A DNA stretch of 64,000 bases from the NCBI GenBank assembly GCA_020543525.1, contig JAHYIO010000031.1:2542001-2606000 (forward strand), in the 5' to 3' direction. The translations under genes and the position numbers were made by a program. Under the pieces are notes generated by a model. It had not been told where the DNA came from, did no database searches, and saw nothing but the letters and a program-made list of their open reading frames with translations. How positions within the stretch are numbered: the stretch's first letter is position 1; the number at the start of each line of letters is the position of its first letter. This document shows positions 48,654 through 61,800 of the stretch, in pieces. Source of the stretch: Coriolopsis trogii. Lineage: Eukaryota; Basidiomycota; Agaricomycetes; Polyporales; Polyporaceae.

Positions 48654-49948
48654 CTACCAATCGCAGGCCTCGGCGACCAACCTCGCTATCCTCTCAAGCC
48701 CCGCCCTATCCCGTTCGTCGAAGCCAGCCAACGCCAGGCAGTCAAGGTCCAGGACCCCAACCGCGAGCTCCATGCCGGTGTCTCCTGACTTGATCACGAG
48801 CGGGCAGACGATCTCGCTCTTCGTCTCGCCGTCGCACGCGATGTGGCCCGGGTACGCGTCCACGTCCTCGACGAGCACGGTCTGCTTCTGGAGGAAGGCG
48901 TCGGCGCAGACGCCGCGCGCCTTGCCGGGGGCGACGTTGATGAGTTGGCACGCCGGCTTGCCGCAGAAGGGTCCCAGGAGGAGGACGTCCGACGGTCCGG
49001 TCGTGGTGGACGATCGGGTGAGTTTGGGAGTGGGGAATAGGTCGGCGAGGAGGTAGAAGCCTGGGTGCACAATGGACATCATGATTCAGTGACAACAGTC
49101 AAGGGAGCAGCGGCGCCATCGAGAATGATGATATGGAAGTCAAGGAAATGGAGAGATGAGAATAGGATTTGTTCGAACAGTGTGGACCCATGTGCGAGGG
49201 TCTTTGTCGCAGAGCAACCATGAGAACGTCGAGAAGCGTCGGCTGTAGGAGGGATTACCCTACCCCGGGGACGAAAGAGCCGATGGCTTCAAACCGACGG
49301 AGACGAACCCAGCGGCACTGGACTTGTGCGATGGGACAACGCTGTACAAGGGAGCGTCTGTTGAGACATGAGTCCAAGCAATCGTTACTTGCGCATGAAT
49401 GTGCACAAGGAGGGTTAGATTGAGAACGTGATCAACCCATGCAGGGAACGCGATTCTGCTTCGATTGCGCGCTTCACGTTGGATTTTCTACCGTCACTGT
49501 AGGCGCGACTGAAAGCGCGCTGCATACAATGTGCGGATAGACATCGGCCTCGCGGGTCAGCCGTCCGCGTACACCGGGTTCACAAACGAGATGAAGCCGG
49601 ACGTTCGACGCAGGGCGGACATGCATGCCACGAAAGTTTTCCGTTTGACGCCGTGAACGAGGACGGGAAGACGCACCACACCAGTTGACCATCCGGCTGC
49701 CGGTGCCAAACTCGGGGAACGCCAAGAGGGAGTTGTAGACGAGCGAGGACGCGTTAGCGAGGTTGGTGATCTGTGCAGCACAAACTCAGCGACGGACTGT
49801 CTTCGCACTAGCCGGCGAGATACACAAGCGTAAACAGTACCCAATTCCGCTGGCCGTCCAAGAGATAGCTGAGCTGTTCGTGCACATGACTCCAGAACGC
49901 GTCCTTGTCGATCCCGGCTGGGATCAGAGCGGCGTCGGCGTGCGGCAT
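48654..49948 (-). CDS. Free methionine-(R)-sulfoxide reductase (GAF-domain fRMsr)
   Basis: Three exons are proposed: 49841-49948, 49677-49770 and 48654-49060, with introns of 70 and 616 nt. They give 202 residues. The protein is one GAF domain with the fRMsr signature: FGTGSRMVNWCGFYLL spanning the long intron, LLLGPFCGKPACQ, GVCADAF, VEDVDAYPGHIACDGETKSEI and AVGVLDLDCL. The three catalytic and resolving Cys positions of the family (KPAC, GVC and HIAC) are all present. The enzyme reduces free Met-R-sulfoxide using thioredoxin and defends against oxidative damage. The N-terminal AFWSHVHEQLSYLLDGQRNW matches the family helix. The second intron is about ten times the local norm, but phase and motif continuity across it are exact. 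It is divergent from the glycolipid transfer gene. Confidence 0.9.
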
Positions 49949-50220
49949 CTCTGCTGGTGTGCGCGTGTGCGCTGTCGCGAGGCGGATGGGGGTGGATGTG
50001 TACGTGTGTCTGAGTGTTCGCGGGATGAGTTGAACTTGTTGCAAACAAGGCCGGGTGCGTGGCCGGAGCGCCCAGTTGCGGTGGCGCGGACCGGGGCTAG
50101 CCGAGGGTTACCGTCGATGGAGGCGATAAGATTAGATAGAGCAGTGATGGTCGACACCGCCATGCACCCGTCGGCCAGCACCTCCTCCCCACTCCCTGCT
50201 GCTTTCTCCCATCGTCCACC
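49949..50220. promoter_or_regulatory. Divergent promoter, fRMsr / glycolipid transfer protein
   Basis: Only 272 bases separate the two opposite start codons, so both promoters share this region. The final 50 bases before the plus-strand ATG are strongly pyrimidine-rich. Confidence 0.5.
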
Positions 50221-51136
50221 ATGGCCCCCTATCTCGAAACAGTAAAGGCAAGCTCTGATCTCTCTTTCCTCCTCCTCGTGTGAGCCGAGTCCTCACTCCC
50301 CCCCAGTCCTTTGCGGACGTTCCCATCACAGACGCTGGCGTCGACACTCTCGCATTCCTCGAGGCATCCCAGGGCGTCGTCGGTCTCTTCGGTACGTGCG
50401 CTCACAGCCCACCACCATCACGTTCTCGCTCATTCTCGCTCGCAGATTTGCTCGGATCGGCGGCGTTCGTCGCTGTCCAGACAGACTTGAAGGGAAACAT
50501 CGCTGTCAGTGTCCCATTCTCCACACACCTCCCCCCGACGTGATCGGCTTCCTGACCCACACCCACCCTTGAATTCCCCATCCTCCACCTCGCAGAAAGT
50601 ACGTGCGCGCTACGACGCCGCGCCCGACAAGTCGCAGACGCTCGAGCTCCTCGTCGAGAACGAGAAGGGCGAGAAGAAGCGCACGGCGACCGAAGGCCTC
50701 ATGTGGCTCCTCCGCGGCCTCTCCTTCACATGCAAGGCCCTCCTCGCCGCCCAGGCGAACCCGAGCCAGGAGCTCTCGCCCGCCTTCACGAGCGCGTACG
50801 AAGCCACGCTCAAGAAGTTCCACAACTTTGTCGTCAAGGGCATCTTCTCCGTCAGTATTCTCTTCCACTTGCTCCATCTCTCCTTCGTCCCCTCTTATTG
50901 CGTCATGCATGCTCATGGCCGCCGACTTGTTCGTGTCGGATCTGTAGGTGGCGATGAAGGCATGCCCGTACCGCGCCGACTTTTACACTAAGCTCGCCGC
51001 GGACCCGGCAGGCGGGCCCTCAGTGCCCGCCGACAAGCTCAACGAGGAGCTGAACAAGTGGCTCGCCGCGCTCGACCATATCGTCAAACGCATGGAGGAC
51101 TTCTACGAGAAGGGTGGGCACAACAAGGGATTCTGA
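50221..51136 (+). CDS. GLTP: Glycolipid transfer protein (GLTP)
   Basis: Five exons are proposed: 50221-50247, 50307-50391, 50446-50504, 50596-50850 and 50948-51136. They give 204 residues, the standard GLTP length. The sugar-headgroup site is visible as the Asp, Asn and Lys of TDLKGNIAK, with the stacking Trp in GLMWLLRGLSF and the His in KKFHNFVVKG. The final helix ends HIVKRMEDFYEKG. GLTP moves glycosphingolipids between membranes in the cytosol. The first intron appears to use a GC donor (AAG followed by GCAAGC), giving ETVKSFADVP. A GT donor six bases upstream would drop the Val-Lys pair. The other introns are 54, 91 and 97 nt. Confidence 0.93.
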
Positions 51137-54100
51137 TGCATCTCATGTCCAACTCGTGCCACACTCACGAAACAACTTCTTGACCTAGTCACGAGACGAA
51201 CGAGTGGCGGTACACCGTACACATGTATAACACGACCCCGCGCGGAATGACCTCAGAGGGCTCACACTTTCACAATTACTGATGTGATTCTCTGCTATCG
51301 ACGAATCGGGTGTCGCCTGAAACGCCTCTTGGACGACCGAAGGGTATATGCATCCCTATCTGGATCTCGTATCTTAGCATGGCAAGTCTGGAACCGCAGC
51401 CCGCGCACCCCGACCTGGGGGATACGCCTGGGATTCTGTCGGTGTCACCGGTTGCAGGCTGCACACTTCGATCCTGACACACCGCTCGAGTCGGTCGCTG
51501 ACCAAGAGAACAAGAGTGTCGAGAAGTCGACTGCAGCCGGAGGGGGGGGGACCCAAGAAGAGGCTGAGGAGGGGCATGTTGACAGTCCTAGTCTGGAACA
51601 AATTGACGAGCTGCATGATCAACGGTACCCCCCCTCCCCCTTCACGTAATAAGGAATAACGCACCGCGAGCCCACGTCCCAGATCGGCCTGTGCGACGTT
51701 AGAACTTTCCTTTGGCGTACCACCCTTCTTGCCCCATGCGTTATGCGCTCGCGTCGGCAAAGGCGCGCTCTAATCACGCGCGCGATTGCTGGAATGGTAT
51801 GTATTTTTTGAAGGTCCGGTACGCGAGCGCGAGGCAGAGAACAAGGCACCTGGTGGGTGTGTTTTCCCCAACGCGCATACACAGACGAACCACGGCAAGG
51901 GCGGCAAAGGAAGGGGGTGACAGAGCTAAGCGAGGAAGAGCGCTGAGAGCCCGGGAGCGACGACATGAGGCCTGAGGCCTTTGAGAGTTCCCTGAATCGC
52001 TGCTGAGATGTTACCGGCCCCATTCCAGGCTCAGCCCTGATGCAGGCGTGGGGTCGAGGGCACCGACAAGGGCTCGACCTGAGCCGATACGCTCACGATG
52101 TTCGTACTGCGGGCTAGGACGGACGATCACTATCTTGCAGCCGGGTCGGAGTAGAAGAATGAAGCATTTAACTCACGGGCTAGAAGCGCGCAGAGGAAGA
52201 GCGTCCGCTGAGACCGGGCCAATGGGAGTCTTTGGTGGGTGTTTGTCGCACTCGTGCCCTATTGGACCGTGTACGCCAGACTTGCACATTTGGTAATCGG
52301 ACGATGGGCGCGTCTCAGAGCTCTGGCCATGGGCTGCCTAGACCGCCCCGTGCGTGAGCAGAGTAGGATGAGAGAGTACTGCGCAGGAGGATAGGGCGAC
52401 GCACCCTCCGATAACATACCACCCTCGCTCCCTGATGGCCCATGGACGAAGAGAGGGCATCCCGGATAATGCATGGTGCATTATTCGGAAGGGCGAGGGA
52501 AGGCGGCCGGTCGAGCGCTGAGAACATACGGACGCAAATGGGAAGAGGGGCTCGAAAATCCTGCGCACGCACGCTCGCACAGAGACACGAGGCGTGACTG
52601 CACGAGATGTTGAGAACACCAAGCGTGAATGTCAGCACATGCGCAGATGAACGACAGTCCAGAAACCTGGCCCGAACACGAATCCGATGTACACACTGAC
52701 AGAGAAGCACCCAGCGAGGCGGGGAAGCTGGACTAGGGCTCCTGCTGGCGTCCTTTCTTCCCCGGATCGTGATCAACATCAGCGCACGCACGCACACCTC
52801 CCCAATCCGCTCCCTTTGACTCATGAGAAGGAGAAGACGGGGAAGGGCCAGGCGAACAGCCCGAAGCGGTCGGGTCTAGTGGGCGGATCATGAACTTACT
52901 GCACAGTGTACGAGCAGGTCCACAGTCGGAAGTCGATGCTTCCCCGTTCGCGTAATCCCCTTCAGCGCGATACTGCGATAATGAGACGACTGCGGGAGTG
53001 AGACGACCGCGACACCGGCCGTGGTGGCAGCGATATGCTTCTTCCCCGCCCGCACTGTATCGTATACACGTCGTATGTCGCGCCCCTCGGCCGGCCGCCG
53101 GCTACGAACAACGCGGAAGAGAGACCGTCCGGATCGAAACCGTCGAAACCGTCGGACACACCATCCGCCTCTTCGGGACATGGCAGAGGGGCCAATCTGC
53201 CGCGCCCGATGCCCGATGCTCGCCGCTACCGTCTTCGCACCCGGGCGGGCGCACGTCCGAGTGCGTGCAAAAGCGCGATTGTCGGCGGACGCGTGCCTGC
53301 GACACGGTGCACGATCAACACGGTGCACGATGGGACGATGCTCGACGGGCGCCGGCCAAAATCGAACGCTCCCGCCAAAAAGTCGCATCAGGCTCCAGGA
53401 GGGCCGGTCGAAGCACTGCATGAACATGAACCGACCGACCGAGGAAACATCGAGCAAGCAACGCCCAGCCGGGTCCAATACGGCGCGGCCAGGGCACGGG
53501 CTCGGTGAGGGTGATCGAAGAGAAGCAGCGAGAGAACGAGGCACGAGAAGCACGCATCCCTCGACCGATGACCAAACGTTTCAGAACGCAGAGAACAAAC
53601 GGCTACGGCGCGAGAGACGCGGCGGAATACGGCAAGTGTCTGACCCCAGCCGGCGGGCGCACGCTGGCTGTTTTCAGAGATTCGACCCTGCATGCCACCG
53701 TGCCAGCTGACGTCGACCCGGCGCCCATCGGGAAGCGTGCATCGGTCCATCCCTCAGGATAGGTCGCGACCAGGATGCCGCGTCCGGAGCCTTTTTCTCC
53801 TCCCAAAGGCCGATAAGCATGCGAGGCTAGCGGCCAGGCGCCGGTTCGCACGTCGCTGCCTTGCAGATGGCATTGCGGGCGCACAATACAGACGAGCTCC
53901 CAGGCCCCCAACCAGGGCCAAGATGTGTGGCCGTGGGCCTTCGTCACGGCGACGATGGGTCTCTCGGCCGTCGTGGAGCAGAAGACCCGCGAGCCCGTCG
54001 CGAACGACCATCGGCTGTCTGTGGCACGCCCTTCGATAGATAGATCGTCGGTGTCCACCACTTCTTCGCCCGTGGCCATAGTCCGCTTCCCCGACGGGTC

Positions 54101-57100
54101 ACTGTACACTCGTTCCCTGCCCCATCGTGATTGCAATCCGTGCAACGCACCGTGGCGTCTGTTCCAGGTCCAGCATCGGCCCGACATGTGGCACGATGGT
54201 TTCCCACTTGCCCACCTGCCCCCTTTCTGCCTATGCTTGGAGGCGGGCGGAGAGAGACAGCCGAGCGTTCATGTCCGCTGCACGAAGCTCGGGAACGGTG
54301 CTAGCACATACGCATCCTGCCTCGACCTCGACCCGCCTTGCCACCGGGTGTGTGTGTGGAGAGGCTTCTAACGATCAGAAGCCCCGGTCTTCGAGCCCGG
54401 AAATTTCTCTCGAGATAGCCGAGAGCAGGAGAGGCCGCTCTGCCCCCGCCGGACCTGACGAACAAAGCGGGAATGCGGCCGCACCCTATGGGCTGCGGGC
54501 GCCCGCCCGCTCGTCTTTCTGGAACCGAATGCACAAATGCGGACGACGCAGGCTCCACAGGACGCAAGAGAAGAACTCTGGCGCGGAAACGCGACCACAA
54601 ACATCAGGCTTAGGGTGTGGAACCCGACTGCACGCGGATAGAGCCCAGGCTGTGTGCTCGCCCTGATTGATCGCTGGAGAGAGGCGTGCAAAGCTGAGAG
54701 AAAACCGGGACAAATTCGTGCCACTCACCGCGCGTCGGACTCCCCAAAGGACGATGGTCCAGGACCGATACGGGAGGTCCAATCGGCACACCTTCCTTCC
54801 CTGCACCACAAGGGCAGCACAGGCACCGGCAGCGGCGTGTTCTAGGGTCTTGGGATTTCGAAATGTCTGTAGGGAGCGCGACGTTAGCGTATCACAGGAT
54901 ATCCGCAAGGGCCGCCGGATCAGATCGAGGTCGACACTCCTCACTCGTGTTCTGTTCCAAGCTGGCACAGTTTTGTTTTTCGCCCCGCTCCCTGCTCCCT
55001 CCTTTCCCATATTCGTTTGCGGATCCAAGAGGGAACAGGATGGTGCAAGCCATCGCCGCCTTCCCGCAGCCTATGGCGCAACTGAATGATGAGCCCTGCG
55101 CAGGCGCACAGGGTGTTTCTCCGGCTCAGCGAGCCTATTGACATAAAATTTGGGGTTAGGCACCAAGCTCGCGATGGAGACGGCGTGTGGCGCCCACGTA
55201 AAGACGGACCTCTTGTAGAGGTAAAGGAAGCGTCCGCAATGACACCTCCCTGCGTGCCCCATCTCCGTTTTAGTCGGTGAAAATTCCAAAGGGGAGCTGA
55301 GAGTGGCGAAGCATCCACCTCTAACATGGTGGCGATCAGTGGAGAGAAGCTCCACAGGTGTCGTATATCACGAACCTCGGGGAAAGGGGCACCCATAATG
55401 GGCCTCACAAATGCACCCCGTCGACATCGGGTAGGAATGGTCGTTTCGGACGGGCCGCATACATACTGCAGCCTGCAGCGTGCCCCATACGCAGCGTCCG
55501 AACCGTCAAGAAAAGGCCAGACTGACCCCCCTCGCTGGCGGTCGCCAGAGCTAATACAAAACGAGAGCGTCAGCATGCGACACGACCGAACAGAGAAGAC
55601 GTCAACCACCGTAGTCCTCCACCCTCTGCCGATGGTTCCTAAGGATTGAACTTTGATGTACGCGATAGGCGTCCCAGCGTCCGATCCGCTGACATTTCTC
55701 TACTGACGGCCCGGAATTTCTGAATGGCCATTTGGAGGAAAGGTCAGAGAACGGAAGGGCGCGGGTGGTCCCTGATCACGATGCAAGGAGGCGATCTCAT
55801 GTCCCGACTAATGCCAATCAACAGCAGGCCGGGGCTCACGCCCCTCGCTCTGGGTTCCCTCGAAGCGCTCTGAGAGGACCTTATCCGCCACCGGCAGCGC
55901 AGCGGTGCCACCTCATGCCTGGGCGGATGTTCGAGATGTCATCAGAATTCTGTGGCCAGAACCTCGGAAACTATGGACAAACTGCGAGGCGTACCGAACA
56001 CAGGATTCTCTGCGGCTAGCATAGCATACACTGAATCGGGGACAATTCGGGAACCCGGTGACATCGTGTCTTCCAGGGCGACATACAATGGGGAGCGCTT
56101 TCGATGTCGATGTGAGGGTGCATCTGAAGAGTCGAGGTGGGAGACATCGTGAGACGTTCTCATTTCAAGGAATAGGAGGGTTAGATAGTGAGACTCACGG
56201 GCGTCCGAAATCGAGTCGCACCCTCGGGAGAGACCCTGCAAGGGGACTTCACACATTTGGGCAAGGGAGACGTTCTCAAACAAATCCGTCGTGGGACCCG
56301 AAGAGCTGTGAAGGGCGATTGGCAAATCAGGACGAAGCCAGAAGGCGATAGGGAACAGGAAGACGTAGGCGCTAAGACGAGTATATAGATCTTGGTAACA
56401 CCATGAGGCTGGAGATTGGCCGCTAACACTGAGCGATAGAAGGCACGAAATGAGGGCGGCACCGTGGTGCAAAGGATGCAGTTATGGGCTGGGGTGCGTC
56501 ATCTGGTGAACGTGCGGGGATGGGCTAGCTTGGGCATGGGGGTATTCCAAAGAAGGCGCTGGTCGATGGAAGAAGAGATAGGACAGAACGAGAGTGAATG
56601 GTAGCGAGAGCATATGACGAAGCCTGGAAGCGCGCTGTAGAACAGAAGACCAAGGGGCTGCGTATATCTTGAGATCGCGGCCGCTGTTGACGAAAGAGGG
56701 CTCACGAGCGTTTGTTTAGAAGGCGGGTTGTGGACTGTATATGGAATGGGACTGAATTGTCGAGAAAAGATAAATCAAAGAACGACTGGAAGGCGTGACG
56801 ACAACTGGCGTTTCGTGAGTACAGGAGAAGACGGCCGGCCGTGAAAGGATAGATGGACGTCATATTCGAGGAAGAGTATATGCGTATGAGCAGGTTTAGG
56901 ACGCATCAAAAAGCTTCGCGGGAATGGTTCGCCACAGTCGCTGGCACGTTGAGGTCATAGAGCCGAGCCGCCGGTAGACGCTGGGAGGTGTCCATGACGA
57001 AAGAAGAACAAAGGCCTGGCTGAGGCGTGTGCACGAAATGGGGTGGTTGCGTGAAGTCATGTTCACGTAAAGGGGGAGGGGGCAGGACGCGAGGGCGGAC

Positions 57101-57840
57101 GTGCAGCTGGTGGAGGTTGCGGTCAGAGAGTGTGTGGGTGGACAGACGACGCTCCCGCGCACCTGGGGCGAAGAGACGCCGGCGGGAGTGACAGCCGAGT
57201 GGGTGGGTTGAGATAAACTCTCACTACAGACTTTGTCTGCCATCATGCGTCCGTCAAGCTGAGACGGAGGTGCGCGCTCGCCTGGCGAGATATCTGGAAT
57301 TCTGGGCGCGCGGCTCGCGCTGAAAGGCAGGTGGGTCTTCCATGCCAGCGACCGGGACTGGTGCCAGCGGCACGCCCAGGGAAGAGGAGAGAGGACGGTT
57401 CGTGCTAGGGCTGCGGGCGTCCCGGAGTACGTGGGGCGTGTGTGGTGGTGCTGTCGAGCCCTGCCTTAGCGGGCGGCAGAAGGGGGGAGATTGCTGGGAG
57501 ATTTGCAGGAGGCGCAGGGGGAGATTAGGCTCGGATGGAGGAGAACAAGCATTCGGCGTGTTCGCTCGTCCTGTCATGTGCGCCCGTCCGACAGGCCCTG
57601 GCAGAGGCCCTGGCAGGACGAGTCGTCGTTGATCTCTCCCCAGAGGCCAGGCTGGTTGCCTCTTCTGGCCGTCCTCCTCCCTCTCGGTCTGTTCGCAAAC
57701 TCTATCAGTTTCCCGCAGCGTTTGTCCTCCCATTCATAAGTCTTCCGCCCCCGTCTGCCGCCTTCCGTCCTCATAAATATCTTCCCCCCTCTCCCCCATC
57801 CCGGCAGCTCGTCTCCCTCTTCCTCCCGCGTCCCCCCACC
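51137..57840. other. Gene-poor block of 6.7 kb upstream of WOPR copy 3
   Basis: The block lies between the GLTP stop and the WOPR copy 3 start. Around 53.0-54.7 kb all three plus frames and parts of the minus frames are open at once, which reflects GC-rich sequence and not coding. I find no domain, no spliced model with closed phase and no repeat. The last 120 bases form a pyrimidine-rich leader for copy 3. Confidence 0.5.
57773..57779 (+). promoter_or_regulatory. TATA-like box of WOPR copy 3
   Basis: ATAAATA lies about 62 bases upstream of the ATG and is followed by a C/T-rich leader. This suggests a transcription start very near the gene. Confidence 0.4.
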
Positions 57841-58824
57841 ATGCCCCGCCAGTCTCCCACCATCACCAACATGCGCGTCCGCTCCGTCCGCGATGCCGAG
57901 ATCATCCTCCATGCCGTCCGGCTGGGCTATCTCCCCATGGTCATGCACCGGCTCGCAGACGAGGAGCGTCTCGCCCTCCGGCCAGGCTGCATCTACGTCT
58001 GGGAGGAACGCAGCTCCAATCCTCTCGAGGCCACAGGCCAAGAGATCCAGCGTTTCACCGAGGGCCGTAGCTGGGGTCCTTCTCGCGCGCGCGACGTACG
58101 TTCTCCCATCGGCCCCTCCCTCCGCACTCACTGACAGTCGCGCAGAACTTCCTAATCTACTACGAGAAGGATGGCCCTGCGCGATCTTCCATTCTCCATC
58201 GGAACAACGTCAGGTCGTGAGTATTCCCGCCACTGCGACTCTCTCCATGATCGTCTGATGGCTAACACGCCACAGAGCCCCCCAACTGATCAAGCAAACG
58301 TACTCGGTGTTCATCGACTACCCCAAGAACTCGCGAAAGTGGCATCTCAGTGCGTAACCCCTCGCCACACCCTGCCAATGCCGTATCCGTGCTCACGCGT
58401 GCACCCACCCTTAGACGCCTACTACACCCAAGAGTCTCTCGAGTCTCTTCACACCATCGATGACTACCCTGCCCTCCGTCACATCCAAGTCCCGCGCCAT
58501 TGCTACGTCTGCGCGCGCAACAACGGTGCCCGACGCCATGCTCGCGCCCCCGACGCGTCGGACGTGATGCCCCCGCCCCAGCTCTACCACGACAACTCAT
58601 CGTCCTCGTCCTCCTCGAGCTCATCCGATCCCGAGACCCCGCCATACAACGCCCCCGCGCTACCCTCCGTGTCGCCCGCACCTCATATCGAGCCTGCAGC
58701 CCCCCTTCCACCCGGCTTCCATCTCTCAGACCGCCGCCTCGCGCCTCTCGAGTACCTCCAGAACTGCTCGCCGAAAGCCCGCGACCCAGCAGACGACGAA
58801 GCCCTCCGTCAGTTCCCCATGTGA
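57841..58824 (+). CDS. WOPR-domain (Gti1/Pac2 family) transcription regulator, copy 3
   Basis: Four exons are proposed: 57841-58095, 58146-58216, 58276-58349 and 58415-58824, with introns of 50, 59 and 65 nt. They give 269 residues, the shortest of the three paralogues. WOPR motifs are TNMRVRSVRDAEIILHAV, RLALRPGCIYVWEERS, IQRFTEGRSWGPSRARD|NFLIYYEKDG, QLIKQTYSVFIDYPKN, KWHLNAYYTQESLESLHTIDD. The tail is short, with a run of about 13 serines followed by a Pro-rich segment. The start is the ATG after the pyrimidine tract; the open frame extends upstream, but only through leader sequence. It is oriented opposite to copies 1 and 2 and 44 kb from copy 2. The complete domain predicts a DNA-binding regulator. 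Confidence 0.9.
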
Positions 58825-61800
58825 CCCCTGCCCCGACGTTCTCACGACCGCATATACGTCTACTTGCTTTCCTGCTATCCCACCTGCTATACCTAAGCGC
58901 CCTGCTGTACGTGGTTCGCGTGTTCTCCCGTTATGAATCGACGAAACGATCTCTCCCGCTGTATGATGATGTTTGGCTACCAGGGGTTCCCGGGACGCGT
59001 ATACCTCGTTATTTAGTTGATTATAATACCACAACCTGCGGACTTGGACACAGCCCCTTCCAGTGGACGGTGTATATATTGTATTTGTATGCACTCGAAC
59101 AGCCTTGTCCCGTCGATGTCGACTATGTACACCTACCTAGAGAGTGGTTCTTCCATATCAGAATACATGCCCGGGCAGTCTCCCGCCGAGCGCGGGGGCC
59201 CTCGGTGACGAGCGGCAGTGTACATAGCACACTTCTGAATGCCGACCGTGTCACGAGCGCGCGCTGGAGGAGATCGTCGTGCGTGCGAGAAGGAGGCTGA
59301 TCGCATCTCGCGACTCGCGACGCGGGTTGGGACAGGAGGCCCAGCCTGGCCAGGGAAGTTGCGCAGGAAGAGAAGAAAGACAAACACGAGGGTGTGCGTG
59401 TGAGAGGAGAGAGGAGCCCAAGACCTGGGCGGACACAGGCCCGAAGGCGCGTTCGAAGGTAGGTAAAATTAGCACTAAGCGAGTCCCGCAGCACACACGC
59501 TGGATGTTCTACGTTCGGTGCTCTGCACACGGGTGCTCAGCCGTGCCAAACGGGAAGTCGCGCTGCCTAAAACGCAGGGCTGGCGGAGCGAGAGAGGGGG
59601 AGGGGGGGCATGCTCCTTGCCGCTCCTGGAGGGCCTGTGATCCTGTCCTCCTGTCCTCCTCCTGGCGTACGGGACGGGACGAGCGAACACAGGCCGCGGA
59701 GACAAGCACGGGCTCTCGCCGGCACACCGAACCCCACACACCACAAACCACACATACTGAACATTGGAAACTGGACACTGAACACGCCGCAAGCTGCACG
59801 CCGCAAGTCGCGCGCTGTGGCAGTCCATAGCATGGACGTGGGCTGAGCATGTGTATGGGCGCGTGGGCGCCTTCTCCGGGAGGACCGACGCGCATCGGTG
59901 GTTCTGGAGGGGGAAACGAGGGTCAGAAGCTCGGACGTCGGAGAAGCACGAGTGCAGGATTTCCAGCAGAGAAAGAGAGAGGGAGAAGGACAGCAGCGAG
60001 ATCGGGAGCCAGGTGGCCGGGAACAGCAAGCAGCGAACAGCAGTGGAGAGCGAGCAGACGTGCGGCAGCTTCGCGGGCAGGGGCGTGCGGACGCGCGTGC
60101 GTGCGCGGGGCAGTCGTGATGTTTATTTGAGCGATGGAGGAAGGCCGAGGGCCCCCCAGGAGCGGGAGAACTGGAAGGCGGGGGCGGAGGCAAGAGAACG
60201 AGGCAGGGGACTCGACGCGACGCTCCTCCGTCACGCGTCACCGGTGGGTGCGCGGTCGTCCGTCCGAGGGGCTCAGGGCAGGTTGCCGCGCACGTCGTGG
60301 GGGCGGACGGGGAATGGGCCTGTGGGAACCGAGTGTTCTGAGCACCCGCGCTGCCTGTTTGGCACAGAAGGCGAAAAGGAGCTGGGGCATGGGCATGGGC
60401 ATGGGACAGATGCGCGGACACGGATGACGCGGACGAGTGGGTGCGGGTGCAGTCCTCGCGAGCCGCTTCCCAGGCCCAGGAAGGCGACAGAGTTTGCGTC
60501 GTCCCGCACTACGACCCGGGCTCCCGAAATGGGGCGTAGGTGTGTATCGCGCTGTCTCATCATGAGATGGTCCCACCCGTCGGGGTCTCGGCAGTCTCGG
60601 ACACTGTTGCAGACTCGTACATGGACATGCGGCCTACGAGCGGGAAACATCCCTTGGCCTGCGGCGCGCGACAGTGGACAGTGAGAGAGGCCGAGCGTCC
60701 GTCTGCTGGATATTCTTGTCACTATATGTTGACGGCGAACCTCCGGAGCATGACGAACGACCTCCCCAAAGAAGATTCGGAAGGTTCAAGACGGTCCGGG
60801 GCCATGGCGGTTACGCCTTCAGAGGTTCATGTAGCTTGGCTTCCGCACACGCCACCACGCACACACGGACACATACATACACATGTCCGGCGCACAGTTT
60901 GCAGCGTCGAGACAGGCAAGGCCGATGCAGTGTCGAGCACATTCACCGACTGGAGTATCTGTCATTGGCCTGTCCTACTCAAGCGCCACAGCCCTCTTCC
61001 CAGGTCTCAAGCCCAAGTGCGCCATCATCGACCATAACATATCATCGCTGTCGGCCGTCGAAGCCTGAGTTTACTCGACAGCTCGTGGTCGGCATCAGTC
61101 ATCGTCAAAGCAGACTACGCCAATACCAGGTAAAGAGCATTCCTTTGTAGTCCAGCTACCATGCCGTCGGCCAACAGGCTGAAGCTTCCGATAACTCACC
61201 CCTGGGTGGATGGCAAAGGTCGTTCCGTTACGTCATGATAGGTGGAGAGGGAGAAAAAGGAATCGGACTGCATGAGCCGCACTCGGAAGGTCCATCAGCC
61301 ACGCTTGTGCTGTCGCACGGCGCGGCGCAAGAGTGGCGGTAGAACTCGACTCTGTGAGCTCGTGTCCTCCGCTCAAACACGCGAGCCGCAGCCCCAGAGA
61401 GCATGATGCGCAGCAATGATGGATCTACACAGACTTCGAACTTGGCAGCTCCCAGCGATGGTAAGGTATACGGGCCCAAGTTAACCCACAGCACACCGCC
61501 AGCGGCGAATTCGCGCGAGGGACAGTAAGCCGAACATGCGGCATTGAGCTCCTTCCCAGGGGTGCGACGCCTCCCTGGTCACTTTACGCATTCGAGAGAG
61601 GCCGTCAACGGGTACGTTTGACAGCGTCCCACGATGTGAAAGATCCGCCACTCTAATCACATCGCGCTAAGGAAACGATAGAGGACAGACAACGTCACTC
61701 ACGGGTTTGGAATAGACCCAGGCACGCTCAAGTCTTCAGGTGCGAGCGTGAACAAGGGTGATGTATATGCATGTGCGGCCCATCCCTTTGGGACTGGGCA

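Noticed and set aside
53000..54700. Long overlapping frames in all plus frames and parts of the minus frames
   Set aside because: Simultaneous openness in several frames is typical of stop-poor GC-rich DNA. No conserved motif was found.
59500..60700. Long frames of 277-284 codons on opposite strands
   Set aside because: They overlap each other almost completely, and both consist of low-complexity Arg/Gly/Ser/Pro sequence.
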